Shown: positions 36,166-48,179 of the stretch, in pieces
How the letters are laid out: each line of letters begins with the position of its first letter
Position numbering within the stretch: the first letter of the stretch is position 1
NCBI GenBank assembly: GCA_035236585.1
Contig: CP141139.1
Location: forward strand, 40,867,217-40,931,216
Origin: Warburgia ugandensis
Lineage: Eukaryota > Streptophyta > Magnoliopsida > Canellales > Canellaceae
Reading direction: 5' to 3'
DNA: 64,000 bases
Position numbers and translations under genes: made by a program
Notes under the pieces: generated by a model
Seen by the model: the letters and a program-made list of their open reading frames with translations, nothing else
Databases searched by the model: none
What the model was told of the DNA's origin: nothing

Positions 36166-36926
36166 ACTTTACTGATCAACATCTTACATTTTTTCTCAAT
36201 TTTTTATGAATTTTAGCTAAAAGAATGTGTCAAATAAATTAAATATGTTGTCTTGCATGCATTGGTGCTACCCAATTAGGGAAGCAGGGTTACTCCCAAT
36301 TAGATCTAAACAAAATAAGATGAGAATGAGCTAAGTATGTAATGTCTTTTAATTATAACTTGTCTATACATACTTAACCATAAGAATACTTAAACTAATT
36401 TGAATATTATATATTTTTATATTGATTAATAAGCAACCAAATTTCTTCATTTATATGGATGCAAGCATCTTCTATTTTTCATTTTTCTCAAAGTATATGT
36501 GATTTGTTATTTAAACAATGGGATGAAGAGATGTTGGATTGTAGAAGTAAATGGCCATGTGTATAGAGAAGTGTGAGTGTAGGTACTTTGTGAATTTTAT
36601 TTTATTTTCATATATTTAAATTTTTTATGTTGAATGTGATGTTGGAAGTGATTATGGATATTGTAATGAATGTGTGGCATGTGGATGTTGGTTTTTTTTT
36701 TTTCAAGTCATTGAGGATTGTAGGAAGAATGTAATAGTGGATACATATATGTACTTGTGAAGGTTTTTTTAATGTTTTTAAAAATTTTATGTTGGAAGTG
36801 AATGTGCATGATATTGATGTGAAGATTGCAGGAAAACTGTAATAGCAGGAAGATTACTGTCATTGAATGTGTACTAAAATTGTAATAGTGATGTATTATA
36901 GGTTAAAAAAATATAATATTTAATAA

Positions 36927-37275
36927 CATTTTAAAGATAGTTTCTCAAAACTGTCTTAAAAAGTATGCATTTTTTAAGATGGTTCTAATAAATCATTTTA
37001 AAAACCTAAAACACTTTTCTTAAAGTCTATATACTTTTTAAGATGGTTCCGAGAAATTGTCTTAAAAAATTAGACTTTTTAAGACGATTATGTGAAACCT
37101 TCTTTAAAAGTATGTACTTTTTAAGATGGTTTTGTAAATCATTTCAAAATATATATAATTTTTAAGATGAATCTAAAAATGTCTTCATTTCAACCAATTC
37201 CATAAGAAGGATGAAAGAAAGACAGTTTCAAAACCATCTTAGGTATATGTTTATAACCGTCTTAAAAACCCTCCA
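36927..37275. repeat. Inverted-motif cluster, likely CACTA subterminal region
   Basis: Units of the type TTTTTAAGATGGTT followed by an inverted (AAACCATCTTAAAAA-like) unit recur about every 60 bp, for example near 36940, 36975, 37035, 37080, 37115 and 37245. Dense direct and inverted motifs of this kind bind CACTA transposases near element ends. A terminal CACTA..TAGTG sequence was not found, so the end itself is lost or beyond recognition. Confidence 0.6.
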
Positions 37276-38588
37276 TTGCCCCCTCATTCGTCTTCCCAAT
37301 TTTCTTAAAAACACCTAATCTTTTGCACAAGAATCAAAATATTGATGTCTGAATCTTGTTGTCAGGTTTTGGTGAGGTACTGACCATAGTGGTAGAAACC
37401 CACACATTCATCTTTCCAATTTTTCTTCAAAGCTCCTAAAACCAAAATCCCGAAAATTTTACCCTCCATGTGGTGATTATTGAACTTCTTTGCTAGTTTA
37501 GAAATTCTGATACAAGTTCTTTGCTGAGACAAAGACCACAATATCAGACCATTCTCCTGATCTAATGATAAAGACAAATAGGGTTAGCTTGCTATTTGTA
37601 TTGCTTGTATTCTCACAAGTACTTTAAAAGGAGATATGATTCAATTATGTGGCTTTTAGGTGACTCTACTTCCCATTCTTGATTTGATCCAAGAAATCAA
37701 AGTTAAATCCATCTCACCAACCTGTTTGCCGTGTTGCACATGTATGGTCTCAACTAGGATTGTAGACAGAAGTAGATTTTTCTAAAGTGTTCGTGTTTGA
37801 TTTTCTTTCTTTTATAAATTTTTGCCTTAATTTTTGGTTTCCATTTTGCATTTTAAATTACTGGGCATCTATTCATTGTCCCAACGCATGAAACTTACTG
37901 CGTGACAAAACGGCCCATGCGCATTTCAAAATAAGCACGCAGATATATCCACCCCAACTATAATTGCTTGGGGTAGAAATCAATTACCCGTACCCATGAT
38001 GCAGTAGAAGTTTGTGACCTGAGGTGGGTTCGAGGTAGGCAAGTCAGTGAGAAAATTCCACGGGTCAACTTGCATTTTTCACATATATTCATATATCAAA
38101 CATGCTCATAATTTGTTTTTATACCTCTCAGTGGTAGAAAAAGTATATTTTTATAAATTCAGATGTAACTATAATAATAATAATAATAAATTAAATAAAA
38201 AAATTTCTTGCATACTTAAAAAATAAAAAAGAATATATTAATACTTATGAAGAGATACTAGCATTGTCCCATCCCACCTTGCCCATAAAAAATATCGGCG
38301 AGGATAGTCCAAGGTAGATTTTTTACAATCTGCCCAACCCAAGAGTAGGTTACAAAAACCAGCTCTCACCCCATTGTCATCCTAGTTATTCAAAGCAACT
38401 TAAAGGTGTAAAAAACAAACAAAACAAAAACAAAAATGATTTCTATTTAAAAGACGCTTGACTCGACCTATTCATCAGGGACCTAAGGGCGCCCCGAAAC
38501 TGAAGAAAGAAGAAGACGACGACCAAAACAAAAACCAGAATTAGTTGAAGAAGAAGAAGCTCGTCAGACCAAGAATTTGCAGCACTCT
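37276..38588. other. Intergenic region and 5' flank of the RRM gene
   Basis: No coding region. There is a short TAA repeat at about 38172-38189 and a possible old transposon trace (ACCCGTACCCATGATGCAG and GAGGTGGGTTCGAGGTAGGC, 37986-38040). A GAAGAAGAAGAAG tract at about 38547-38562, just before the start codon, is typical of plant 5' untranslated regions. The 71-codon reverse open frame at 37362-37577 has no recognisable motif. Confidence 0.5.
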
Positions 38589-41206
38589 ATGGCCAATCTT
38601 CCAGTCCAGAAGAACACCCTATACGTTGGTAAGCATCCATGCCCGTGTCCATCCATCTATATGTATACAACCATGAGTGCATAATAGATGTATTTGGTTT
38701 TTTCCATGTTGATCAGGTGGACTTGCAGAGGAAGTAAATGAATCGATATTGCACTCAGCGTTCATACCCTTTGGAGACATCAAAGACGTGAAAACCCCTC
38801 TTGATCAAGCGACCCAGAAACACAGATCCTTTGGGTTTGTAACGTTTCTTGAGAAGGAAGATGCAGCTGCAGCTATGGATAATATGGACAATGCTGAACT
38901 GTATGGAAGAGTACTTACGGTGAACTATGCGTTGCCTGAGAGGATTAAGGGTGGAGAACAGGGATGGGCTGCACAACCCAGTAAGTCCAAAACACAAAAC
39001 CCTAAACCTAGTTTCGATTAGAAAATTTCCTTGTTATTTGTGTCTTTGGCTTTATTATTTTGTGGGTCTAGTTGTATTATCTGGGCCAAAAGACTTTTGA
39101 AAATTTGCATAGGCTTTTCGTGCTTACTGAATTTTTAAAAATTTTGGTTCCACAATTTTTTCGTTCCTTTGTTCCCCTAATATTTATGTTAACGGACACA
39201 CACACACACACTCTCTCTCTCTCTCTTTGGGAAAACAAAACAGAAATACTCTAATGGTAGAATAAGTTTCCTGGTTATGGTTGGGGTGTATTTAGGATGT
39301 ATTGTTCTTTGTAGTAGGTTGCTGCTTTATGGTCTTCTCTAACTGGGTCTCTTTTAACTGTCCCACAAACCAAGAAACACATTCATGGTTATGACATTTC
39401 TTGCATCGTATTTCATCCCTTCGGGATTTGTCTCTAGAACTCTAGATTCTCTTATACCAGAACAGTGATTCTATCTGTAGTGAAAGAATCATGAGTTTGA
39501 GGGTTGATTTGTTGATGAGTTCTGGTGTATTTAGATTTGAGAACAGGGAGGATTAGGTTTTGGGAAGATTTTCACAAGGAACTCTCAGTCTTTGCCGTAC
39601 CTACTCAAGTCTCTACAGGTTTTATCTGTGACAACGGGTTCATTGTTGCAGATTGCTTTGAGCTCATGTGTGGTGGTTGGTTTTCCGCTAGAGCTTAATG
39701 ATTTCAGTTGGATGTTTTATATGCTTCCTGGTGAACTCAAACAGTGTTTGATATTGCAATAAGAAGATGTCCTGGAATTGGCTGTGGGTTCTCTTGGTAG
39801 TTTTTCAGCAGTGTCATTCTTTAGCTGTCGTGTGGTGGGCGATGATGCAACCTAGGCTTCCAAGAGAATCTCTGAACTGCCATTTCTTCAAAAAATGTTA
39901 TATTTTGTTGAATGAAGAACTTCATTCTATCCATTGCAAATGTGTTGGAAGAATTTGGCTTCTAGAGTTGAACTGATTTAGGGTAAACTGGGTTCTCTCA
40001 AAACCTTTGGTTGCTCTTGAATGGTTAAAATGGCTGTCCTCTTCAGGAGTTTGACCAAATGCTTTTAGGCAAGCTGCTTCTCTCCATTTGAGGGTCTTTT
40101 CAGTGCTAGCAAGGAGGGAACTCAAAAGAATCATGGGTACAATATCTTCAATTGGGATAATTATACTTGATACTGTAAGTTGATTAGTTGGGTTATGAAG
40201 TGAGACTTGTGAGAAAATAATTCAGGTCTAACAAAGCAAGATGTGTTTAGGAAATAAAATGAGATGGTTGAAAGGAATACTAGTACAGAAATAGGATTGC
40301 AGAATGGTCTCTGTCACCTGATAATATGGTTATTAGTAATTTTAAACATTTACTTCAGGGAGTCATGAATATAAGATCATCCTGGCATTCTCCTATCCTA
40401 AGAAATAGGAATATAGGTGAGGACTGTAAATAGGCTGTAGCTCTTCCATAATGAATTTTTAATTTGATTGCTCGAGTAGTTTCTCAATATCTGGAATTCA
40501 GTTATTAGTGCATGTTATTGTCAGATGATACAGTGTTCACAGACCCTGAGGGAAGATTTTGTTTACCTCCTCAGGTATGATAACCCTGTTGTTGAGAGGA
40601 TTATGGAGTTCTAGCTCTTTGCTAATGTCTCATTTTAGGACAAAATTAACCATTATAGAGATTTATTACGAGATTTTTCCTTTGTGATTTTGCCTTTGGG
40701 TTTTCTAGGGTTCAAGTTTTGACCACCATGTCTGTTACGTCCTTGCTTTGGATTACAGGTAATTGGAGTTTGTTTTAGTTGAACTTCTTTCCAACTATTG
40801 ATCTTTGTAGAGAACAGAGTCAGCAGACACTAGCTGTGAGACTATTAAGTTATTCTTTTGTTTTCGAGTTTTAGTATCTGAACTGGAATATCTGTCAGTT
40901 ACTTCTTCCATGATGGATGAGTTTTGACTTGTGAGGCTTCAAGGCAGCACGTGCTGATTCTGACATGAATTTATTGCTCCATGTACTTCAGTTTGGGCAG
41001 ATGCTGATACATGGTTTGAGCGCCAGCAGCAGGAAGAAGAAATGCAACGGTTACAAGCTGAAAATCGTGCCACCATGCAAGCTGCAGAGGAGTTACATAG
41101 AAAGAAATTGGCTCAGGAGCGGGAAGGGGAAAAGGAGGAAGAAACCGACACTAAGAGTGATCCTATGGCTGTAGCAGAAGTGGAGGCTCTTAAACAAAGT
41201 GCCTAG
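38589..41206 (+). CDS. Small RRM-domain protein, AtE1/PPIE-RRM-like, 3 exons, 172 aa
   Basis: Exons are 38589-38628, 38717-38980 and 40992-41206, all with GT..AG introns and matching phases, giving an intact 172-residue protein. It starts [20 protein letters not shown]. One RRM fills residues about 9-90, with RNP2 LYVGGL (11-16) and RNP1 RSFGFVTF (50-57). The tail ([20 protein letters not shown] and onward) is a charged helix, probably coiled coil. The RRM closely resembles that of the spliceosomal cyclophilin PPIE/CYP33, but no cyclophilin domain follows, as in Arabidopsis AtE1. A role in RNA binding or splicing is inferred. The second intron is about 2.0 kb. A near-cognate reading of exon 2 alone (38749-39021) runs on into the intron and should not be taken as the protein. 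Confidence 0.93.
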
Positions 41207-42167
41207 TTAGATATAAGAAAGAATAGAGAAACATGGTATTGTTGGCAGAGGTGGGATGCTTCTGTATTTATATGCTATTCTACTGCTGTTTTGGGATCTT
41301 ATGTAATGTTCATTGATAGAAAGCAGATATCCTTGTTATGTCTGTTAATTTGCTTTTGCTTATGGAAAACAATTTTCCTAGGTAACTGTCGTATTATTAT
41401 CAATCTTTTAACCAACTTAATGACTCAAAAAAGTCAAATGGCCTTTAATATTGGAATGACTCTGAATCTCGGAAATGATTGGGTCGAATGTTTAACAATA
41501 TAGGGTAATTCGTTCGGTCCTTTGTCTTAATAGAGCTGTCTGGTTAGCATTGAATATTGGGAAGATGAAAAACATTTCCCACTTACTCTTTTTCTAGCAC
41601 TTGCCTTGCCATCGAATGTTTTCTTTTCTGCTACTTGTCACAGGAAAGTCCTTTAAACAAGATAATGCACTTTTGTTCACCTTTCTCCTCGTTGACAAGA
41701 AGTTGTAATTATGACGACTGTGAAATAGCTAAATTACTGAATTTCTCATGTCTACCTGTAGACGGGAATTATTTTGGAAGGTATGTAGCACAACTTGTAT
41801 CCCTGCATCATGACACAAACTGTTAACTGTTTGGGGCTCATATTTGTGCACCCAAGACAGAGAAAAGAAATGCAGCCAGGAGAAATTGTAAAGAATAGTG
41901 ACTGGTGGAGCCTTTATTTGATGGGGCTGTTTGGGCCTGCTGCAGAAGAAAGAAATGATTCCTTTGTGGTTTGAAGCACACGGGAAAAAAGTCTCTACAA
42001 GGAAATTATGAGAGGAACAGATTTTTATGGCAACCAAAATAACCTATGATTCTCATGCAATTCAAATCCGACTGATGCAGCCCTCAGCCTCTTGGATCTC
42101 TGCTCGTCTTAGCTAAATGCTAATAGGCTCTTTTTTTCATTTTAGGGTTCTATTGTTGTTGTTAAAG

Positions 42168-42168
<1 letters not shown>
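41207..42168. other. 3' untranslated region and intergenic sequence
   Basis: No further gene is seen. Bases after 41206 are probably the RRM gene's 3' untranslated region. Short open frames at 41291-41503, 41635-41826 and 41729-42037 lack recognisable motifs. Confidence 0.5.

Positions 42169-42232
<64 letters not shown>
42169..42232. repeat. Compound (TG)15(AG)17 microsatellite
   Basis: A pure TG run (42169-42198) changes directly into a pure AG run (42199-42232). This could be polymorphic. No gene overlaps it. Confidence 0.98.
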
Positions 42233-42234
<2 letters not shown>

Positions 42235-42562
42235 CATTAATGCAAATTACTGGGCCACTTTGATGGCACCAATCATGTCAAGAGACAAAGCAATCAGCAG
42301 GCAAGTTATGAGAAAGGGGTGTTGAGAATGACTTACTGAACTAAAATTAGCAAAGACTACAGCCAACATGGATCTCTAGATGTGACAATAAGAAGCCTCC
42401 TCTTCTACTATCTTCTTCCTCCACTGAAGAATTTCTACATGAAGGGTACAAGATATAAGCAAACGCACGTAAAGGGAACAAGGTCGCATATGCCTTAGCT
42501 TGTGAGGCAGCTACATGAAAGATCTCTAGCATAGCGTTAGTGGCTTTTGAGATGAAACAAGC

Positions 42563-42800
42563 TGACATGAGGTGAGGTGAGGTGAGATGATATGATGTCT
42601 AGCTTAAGATGACTAAATTTGGCATGAGATGACTGAAAATTCAACTTAACTGTGAGTTAAGATATGCTGATTTTTATCTCAAGCACCACTAATAGTGAGA
42701 TAAGAAGATACTATTTCATCTCAGCTCAAGCACTAGTAATAATGATACGGTCCATGTCATCCCATATCATATCAGGTCATCTCATCTCAAGCACCATGAA
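42563..42800. mobile_element. Probable MITE, about 240 bp, with imperfect terminal inverted repeats
   Basis: The left arm TGAGGTGAGGTGAGGTGAGA (42568 onward, continuing TGATATGATG) pairs with the inverse of the right arm ending TCATCTCATCTCAAGCACC (to about 42794). Inner segments rich in CATCTCA/TGAGATG can also pair. No coding capacity. The GGTGCTTGAGATGAGATG-type end suggests a non-autonomous DNA transposon, but I cannot assign the superfamily and no target duplication was confirmed. Confidence 0.5.
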
Positions 42801-44459
42801 AACCCCTTTGAGAGTTTTCTTTTCGCTCTCTAAAACAAGAAAAGAATGTAAGCTCGCTCCTTATGTTGCTTCACACAACATAGCTTTTCCCGTTTTCGAG
42901 TTCTAGAATGGAGCTTTCTTCCTGATACAGTGCGCAAAAGAAGAGTTCTTGCGGTTGCTAAGCAACTTTTAGTAACACTAAAAGAAGAGTTCATTTCATC
43001 TGCTATATAATTCGTTAGATGCTTATGATTTTTCTACACTTCAGAGAGATCTCAATTGCTTAATTTTGTAAGAAGATCTGGCCTAACGATTACTTAACAG
43101 AACAAGAAGAACGGACAGGAAATGATACAGTTGTGCTAATGATATATTGGTCAGCTACCTTCTTTTGGAATTGAAAATAAAAGCCCGATTAGCCTTTCTA
43201 ATTATAAAATCATCAGAAAATTCTCTTTCCTTTGTCATAGTTACAGCCAATACTATCTCCCAATTTTCTTCTTGTAACTGATTAACCATAGGTTTGTATA
43301 TCAAGAAAGTATGCCGTCCTTGTCCTTCTGAATACCTTTTCAGTGTTTTTACTGTGTTTTGTTATGAGGTCTTATGCTAGATGCAAACAGCCACCAAACC
43401 CAGAAAGGAATTTGACAAACAGTACTTTTCAAGCTTTCAGATCCCTGAATTCGGTCGAAATGTCCATATCCAATGCGGACTGTTTACTTTTCCTTGAAAT
43501 CCACCTTTGAAATTGGAAAGGCCACGTCTAAAGAAAGAAGAGAGATCCCTCTTCGTCGAGATCAATGCCCATACATACTGTAAATGCGAAAAATGTGGTC
43601 GCCTATCTCAGCTTAGGCAGCGGTCGTCAATTAAAACCGTCAACAAAGTTATAAGATTATGTCTTCAGAATTTCCATTGGGAAAGTGAATATGAATAAAA
43701 TCTGACTGCAGCAGGCTAAAAGTATGAACATTAGCATAATACAAATATTAGGTAGATGCGACTAGTTTATTCGTGATTTGAATAAAGTAATACTTATTTA
43801 ATTGGAAACTTCTGGTCCTAAGGATATTAATTTATCAAGATCGGGTTGTATACAATGTTACATAACCATCTTTGGCTCCAGACTTCTATGCTTAATAAAT
43901 TTGTAAAAGAAACCAAGATTAAAATCAAAGTACGATTAGTTCAACTTTCTACAATACTCAGATTCTGATATTGAACTAGACGTTGTTTTACTTGATCATA
44001 TTCTTATCAGACTTTAATGGTTAATAAATTTATAAAAGAAACCAAGATTAATATCAAAATACGATTAGTTCAACTTTCTACGATATAAAGATTCTTATAT
44101 TGAACTAGATGTTGCTTTACTTAATCATATTATTATCAATTTCTTAATTAATCAACGTTAGTTGGGCACTTTAATTTGAGACCAAATACAGTAGTCTTCA
44201 AACATCTGAAATTTTCCCGCGTGTTATTCTTATTTCTTCTATAAACAAATTGCTTCAAAACAGAGGAACTGAAACAGAGGACATAAAGGCAAGAGATATA
44301 TCATTCTCAGAACCCAACAACTAGTTGGTGGATCTTTACCTATTCATCCTTATCATTTCAATTTCCTCTCTTGTCCTTAAAATCTCTTAACTCCATTGAA
44401 TCTCTCCTGGTCATAGGTCTAATTTGTTGGGAGAAAGCACTTTTTCCAGTGGACTCAGG
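42801..44459. other. Intergenic region and 5' flank of the COBL4-like gene
   Basis: No gene is recognised. The 63-codon frame at 43507-43698 has no clear family. A 129-bp tandem duplication within this region is listed separately. The last 100-150 bp are presumably the 5' untranslated region of the COBL4-like gene. Confidence 0.45.
43892..44138. repeat. Two-copy tandem repeat, unit about 129 bp
   Basis: Copies start TTAATAAATT at 43892 and 44021 and share AAAGAAACCAAGATTA, ACGATTAGTTCAACTTTCTA and TATTGAACTAGA, with scattered differences. The repeat lies about 320 bp upstream of the COBL4-like start codon. Confidence 0.85.
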
Positions 44460-47400
44460 ATGGGCGTGAACAGATTTGACGACCCAGTTCACAGAAGTCC
44501 TGAGAAGAGCAATGGGGTCACTTACCATCCTCATTCTCAACATTACAGCCTTTCAGAGCTAAGATTTTCCGTCTCTGCTTTCATCTTTGTTGCACTTTTT
44601 GCTAGTGCTGGTAAGACTAGTAGCATTCTAGTGCTGAAAGTTTTTAATTTCCTGTTGGACATTCGAAATCAATTTGAAGGAGAGCCTTGGAGTAAGGTAA
44701 AGTTGTGTGTGACCTTGAGGTCATGGGTTTGAGGGGTGGAAACAGCCTCTTGCAAAAATGCAAGGTAAGGCTGCATACTATAGACCCTTGTGGTCCTCCC
44801 CTTCCCTCAACCCCACATATGCAGGAGCTTCCCCTTTTTTTACATTTGAAATCAATTTGCTTATTTTTCTAATTTCTTTCTTTTTGGGTGAACCATTTTT
44901 CTAATTTGTTGTGTGCTTTGCAAATTAGATGCATATGATCCATTGGATCCAACCGGGAACATTACAATCAAATGGGATGTAATGTCTTGGACCCCAGACG
45001 GCTATGTGGTCAGTTATCTCTCAACTTGCTCTGGACTTCGAACAAATGCGAATTCTAGTTGCAGATTGTTCTTCATCTGTTTACTTACAGATGCATATAG
45101 TTAATTACATCAGTGGAACAGTCTTAATTTCTTTGATCAGTTACTATAATGTAAATCAGTAATATAAAGACCAAGCAGTTATCTTCTGCTTCATCAATCT
45201 CAACGGAAGAAAAGTCGATATTTATGCAATAGGAAAGGCATACATAAAAATAAAAATGTACCTCATTGAGAATGTATTGTTAATCATCTAACATTTTAGA
45301 AAGATAAAAACAATCCACCATTAATTGTGAAATTATATTGTTAACAGCAGTTCAATCGAATCTTGTTCCAGGCGGCGGTAACGATGAACAATTTCCAAAT
45401 GTATCGACATATCATAACCCCAGGATGGACATTAGGGTGGACTTGGGCTAAGAAAGAAGTGATCTGGACTATGGTAGGTGCCCAGACTACGGAACAAGGG
45501 GACTGTTCAAAATTCCAGGGAAATGTTCCACATTGTTGCAAGAAGACTCCAACTATAGTGGACTTCCTCCCAGGAGTCCCATACAATCAGCAATTCACCA
45601 ACTGCTGCAAGGGTGGGGTACTTGGATCCTGGGGACAAGATCCGTCTGCTGCGGTTTCGGCCTTTCAGGTGAGTGTTGGGCAAGCCGGTACCTCGAACAA
45701 AACAGTAAAACTGCCCAAGATGTTCACTTTGCTCGGCCCAGGGCCAGGATACACCTGTGGTCCTGCAAAGATCGTGCCGTCAACAACCTTCTTCACGCCG
45801 GATCGTCGTCGGAAGACTCAAGCATTGAGTAAGTTTCCTGACTTTGATATTCTTCTTGGAGCATTTGGAGTTCTTGTGAAGAAATGGAAGACTTATCATC
45901 CGTTCAGCTTTTGTAAGATAGACTAATTCAAGGAAAGAATGATTCAAGGCTATGTGACCTGCTCTGCCTGCATTGCATTAGATTAATTCTATTCCTGGGT
46001 GACCAGAACCATTCATTTTGGTGCGTGGTGTAGTTGATTAAAATCAACCATTTTTCCGGGTACTTTTACCTGCATTCCATTAGATTAGGTCCATCTGTGG
46101 TTGGTCAGAATCATTTTGGTCCGAGTCTGGGAATGAATTACCCTGATCCAGCCGGGTACTTTTACATGTATTCCATTAGATTAGGCCCATCTGTGGTTGA
46201 TCAGAATCATCCATTTGGTTGAGTCTGGGAATGAATTACCCTCATTCAATATCACTCTTACCAGATGATCATTCCATCACCGATATAATTTTGGTGACCG
46301 AGTATAAAAGCACCTCAATGTTTGTCATTGTATCCTAATGTTTACTTCCATCAATTGGTGAAGATCATAAGATTAGAGTGGATTTTGGGTCAGGATTGAA
46401 TGATCTAGATTGACCAAGGAAAGAGCAGGAATGCACTGTAGTGTGCCTCATTATTTAGATGGTTCATTTCTGTTAACTATTTTGTTTCTCGGACATGGAG
46501 GCTAAGACGAAATCCATTTTTTTTGCAGTGACCTGGAATGTGACTTGCACTTATTCACAGTTCTTAGCCAGGAAGAATCCAAGTTGTTGTGTTTCCTTCT
46601 CATCATTCTATAACGACACCATCATCCCTTGTCCTCATTGTGCTTGTGGTTGCCAGAGCAAGAACAACTGTGTCAAGTAAGCTCCCAACTCGACCTCGTC
46701 CATCCATCAAAACATGCCTACCGACATACTAAATGCATCTACACATACAGAGACATTTATGGAAGAAAATCTTTCATTCAGCCCATACAGAGAAACATGT
46801 AGGTTTGAATATCTATGCGAGTACATGAAATGCACGGAAGACTATGTAAGAATGTACAGCAATAATACATTATCTCCTCTCCTGAACAATAATTCCCTGC
46901 ATAATGGGGGACATAGACAATATACACAGTACAGCTAACTGTATGTGACGGTCGATGGTATTGCAGAAGCGATTCGAAGCTGCTGAGTTTAGTGGGGATC
47001 AACACGCCGAGAAAGGACAACGCACCATTGTTGCAGTGCACAAATCATATGTGCCCGATCCGAGTCCACTGGCATGTGAAGCTCAACTACAAAGAGTACT
47101 GGCGAGTGAAGATCGCCATCACCAACTTCAACTACAGGCTGAATTACACACTGTGGACTCTCGTCGTTCAGCATCCAAATCTCAACAATATAACCCAAGT
47201 CTTCAGCTTCGACTATAAGCCTCTTGTTCCTTACCAGTCTGTAAGTAAGTAGATATGATCCCTTAATCATAATCATATATCACATCATGAGTATCTTAAG
47301 GGTTGGTTGTTTGGTGATTTTGTTGAGGGTGATTACAGGATTCTCTCATAAAACCTAAAGCCCTTCACAATGTGACTGCCAAGACTTGTGTGACCAAAAT

Positions 47401-48179
47401 ATGTTCCCTCTTTCTGCATTTGTTATAAACTAACTAAAACAGCCTTCTAAGTATATTCCAACGTATCATATTGGCATACGCCTAGGTGTATCCAAGGCTT
47501 TGCAAAATCTGGACCATCCACCTGATGATTTCCGCCTTGAATATGCTTTAAAAGCCACTCTCTGACGACAATATTAACAATTTGATCAATTTACTTTTGG
47601 CTGTGCAATGTGGTTTCTTGAATTACTCTCTATTAGCCACTGCAATCACCTGATTGAATGGTTAGTATCACACTTACAGAAACCCATGAAGAAGCTAAGT
47701 GGAGTTCTTCAATGCAAATAGGTACAGCAAAATGGGACACAGACAGCCAAAAACCATCCTTTCTTGGTTGAGTGGTACTAAGAGGACCCCTATAAATGTA
47801 GAACTAGAAACACATCCACGATTCAAATCCTATTTTTGAAAGAACGAGGTTCTTCAATGTTCAGTCTAACAAGTTTTTGGGAACCATGTATACAGATGAT
47901 ACTGGAATGTTTTACGGCATGAAGTTCTACAACGATCTACTCATGGAGGCCGGACCAGCTGGAAATGTACAGTCGGAGGTTCTTCTCCGGAAGGACCAAG
48001 ACACATTCACTTTCAAACAGGGCTGGGCATTTCCTCGCAAAGTCTACTTCAATGGTGATGAGTGCATGCTACCACCCCCTGATTCCTACCCATTTCTTCC
48101 AAACTCAGCCAACATAAAAGCACCTTCCTTCTCAGCAGTCCTCGTCTCAGTACTTCTGCTGGTGATGGTCCTTGATTGA
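44460..48179 (+). CDS. COBL4: COBRA-like protein, COBL4/IRX6 type, 6 exons, 465 aa
   Basis: Exons: 44460-44610, 44929-45008, 45372-45828, 46529-46676, 46967-47244, 47896-48179; every junction is GT..AG and the frame is intact. COBRA proteins are GPI-anchored, extracellular, cysteine-rich proteins needed for oriented cellulose deposition; COBL4 is the secondary-wall member (rice BC1, Arabidopsis IRX6). The protein shows a hydrophobic signal (FSVSAFIFVALFASA, 36-50), then DAYDPLDPTGNITIKWDVMS, KFQGNVPHCCKKTPTIVDFL, PGPGYTCGPAKIVPSTTFF, the CCVS motif (249-252), HMCPIRVHWHVKLNYKEYWR, and a hydrophobic C-terminal GPI signal (VLVSVLLLVMVLD). NNFQMYRHI and CVKSDSKLL are COBL4-like and not COB-like. 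Oddity: the chosen ATG places about 35 residues before the signal core, and another ATG at 44512 is out of frame, so the true first exon may differ. Confidence 0.92.
44677..44843 (+). mobile_element. Au SINE in intron 1 of the COBL4-like gene
   Basis: The element starts GGAGAGCCTTGG, has the tRNA-derived promoter region (GACCTTGAGGTCATGGGTTT), then GGTGGAAACAGCCTCTTGC, AAGGTAAGGCTGCATACTAT, AGACCCTTGTGGTCCTCCCC, and a T-rich end, the typical order of plant Au SINEs. A 16-bp target duplication with one mismatch flanks it (ATTCGAAATCAATTTG 44661-44676; ATTTGAAATCAATTTG 44844-44859). It lies in the sense direction of its host gene. Confidence 0.9.
46056..46247 (+). repeat. 96-bp tandem duplication in intron 3 of the COBL4-like gene
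   Basis: The two units start CCGGGTACTTTTAC at 46056 and 46152 and share CCATTAGATTAGG, CCATCTGTGGTTG and GAGTCTGGGAATGAATTACC. A more diverged partial unit may precede them at about 45970. No effect on splice sites is visible. Confidence 0.9.

Noticed and set aside
38749-39021. Single-exon reading of the RRM protein
   Set aside because: Starts inside exon 2 and reads past a clear GTAAGT donor; the three-exon model gives the expected start and C-terminal tail.
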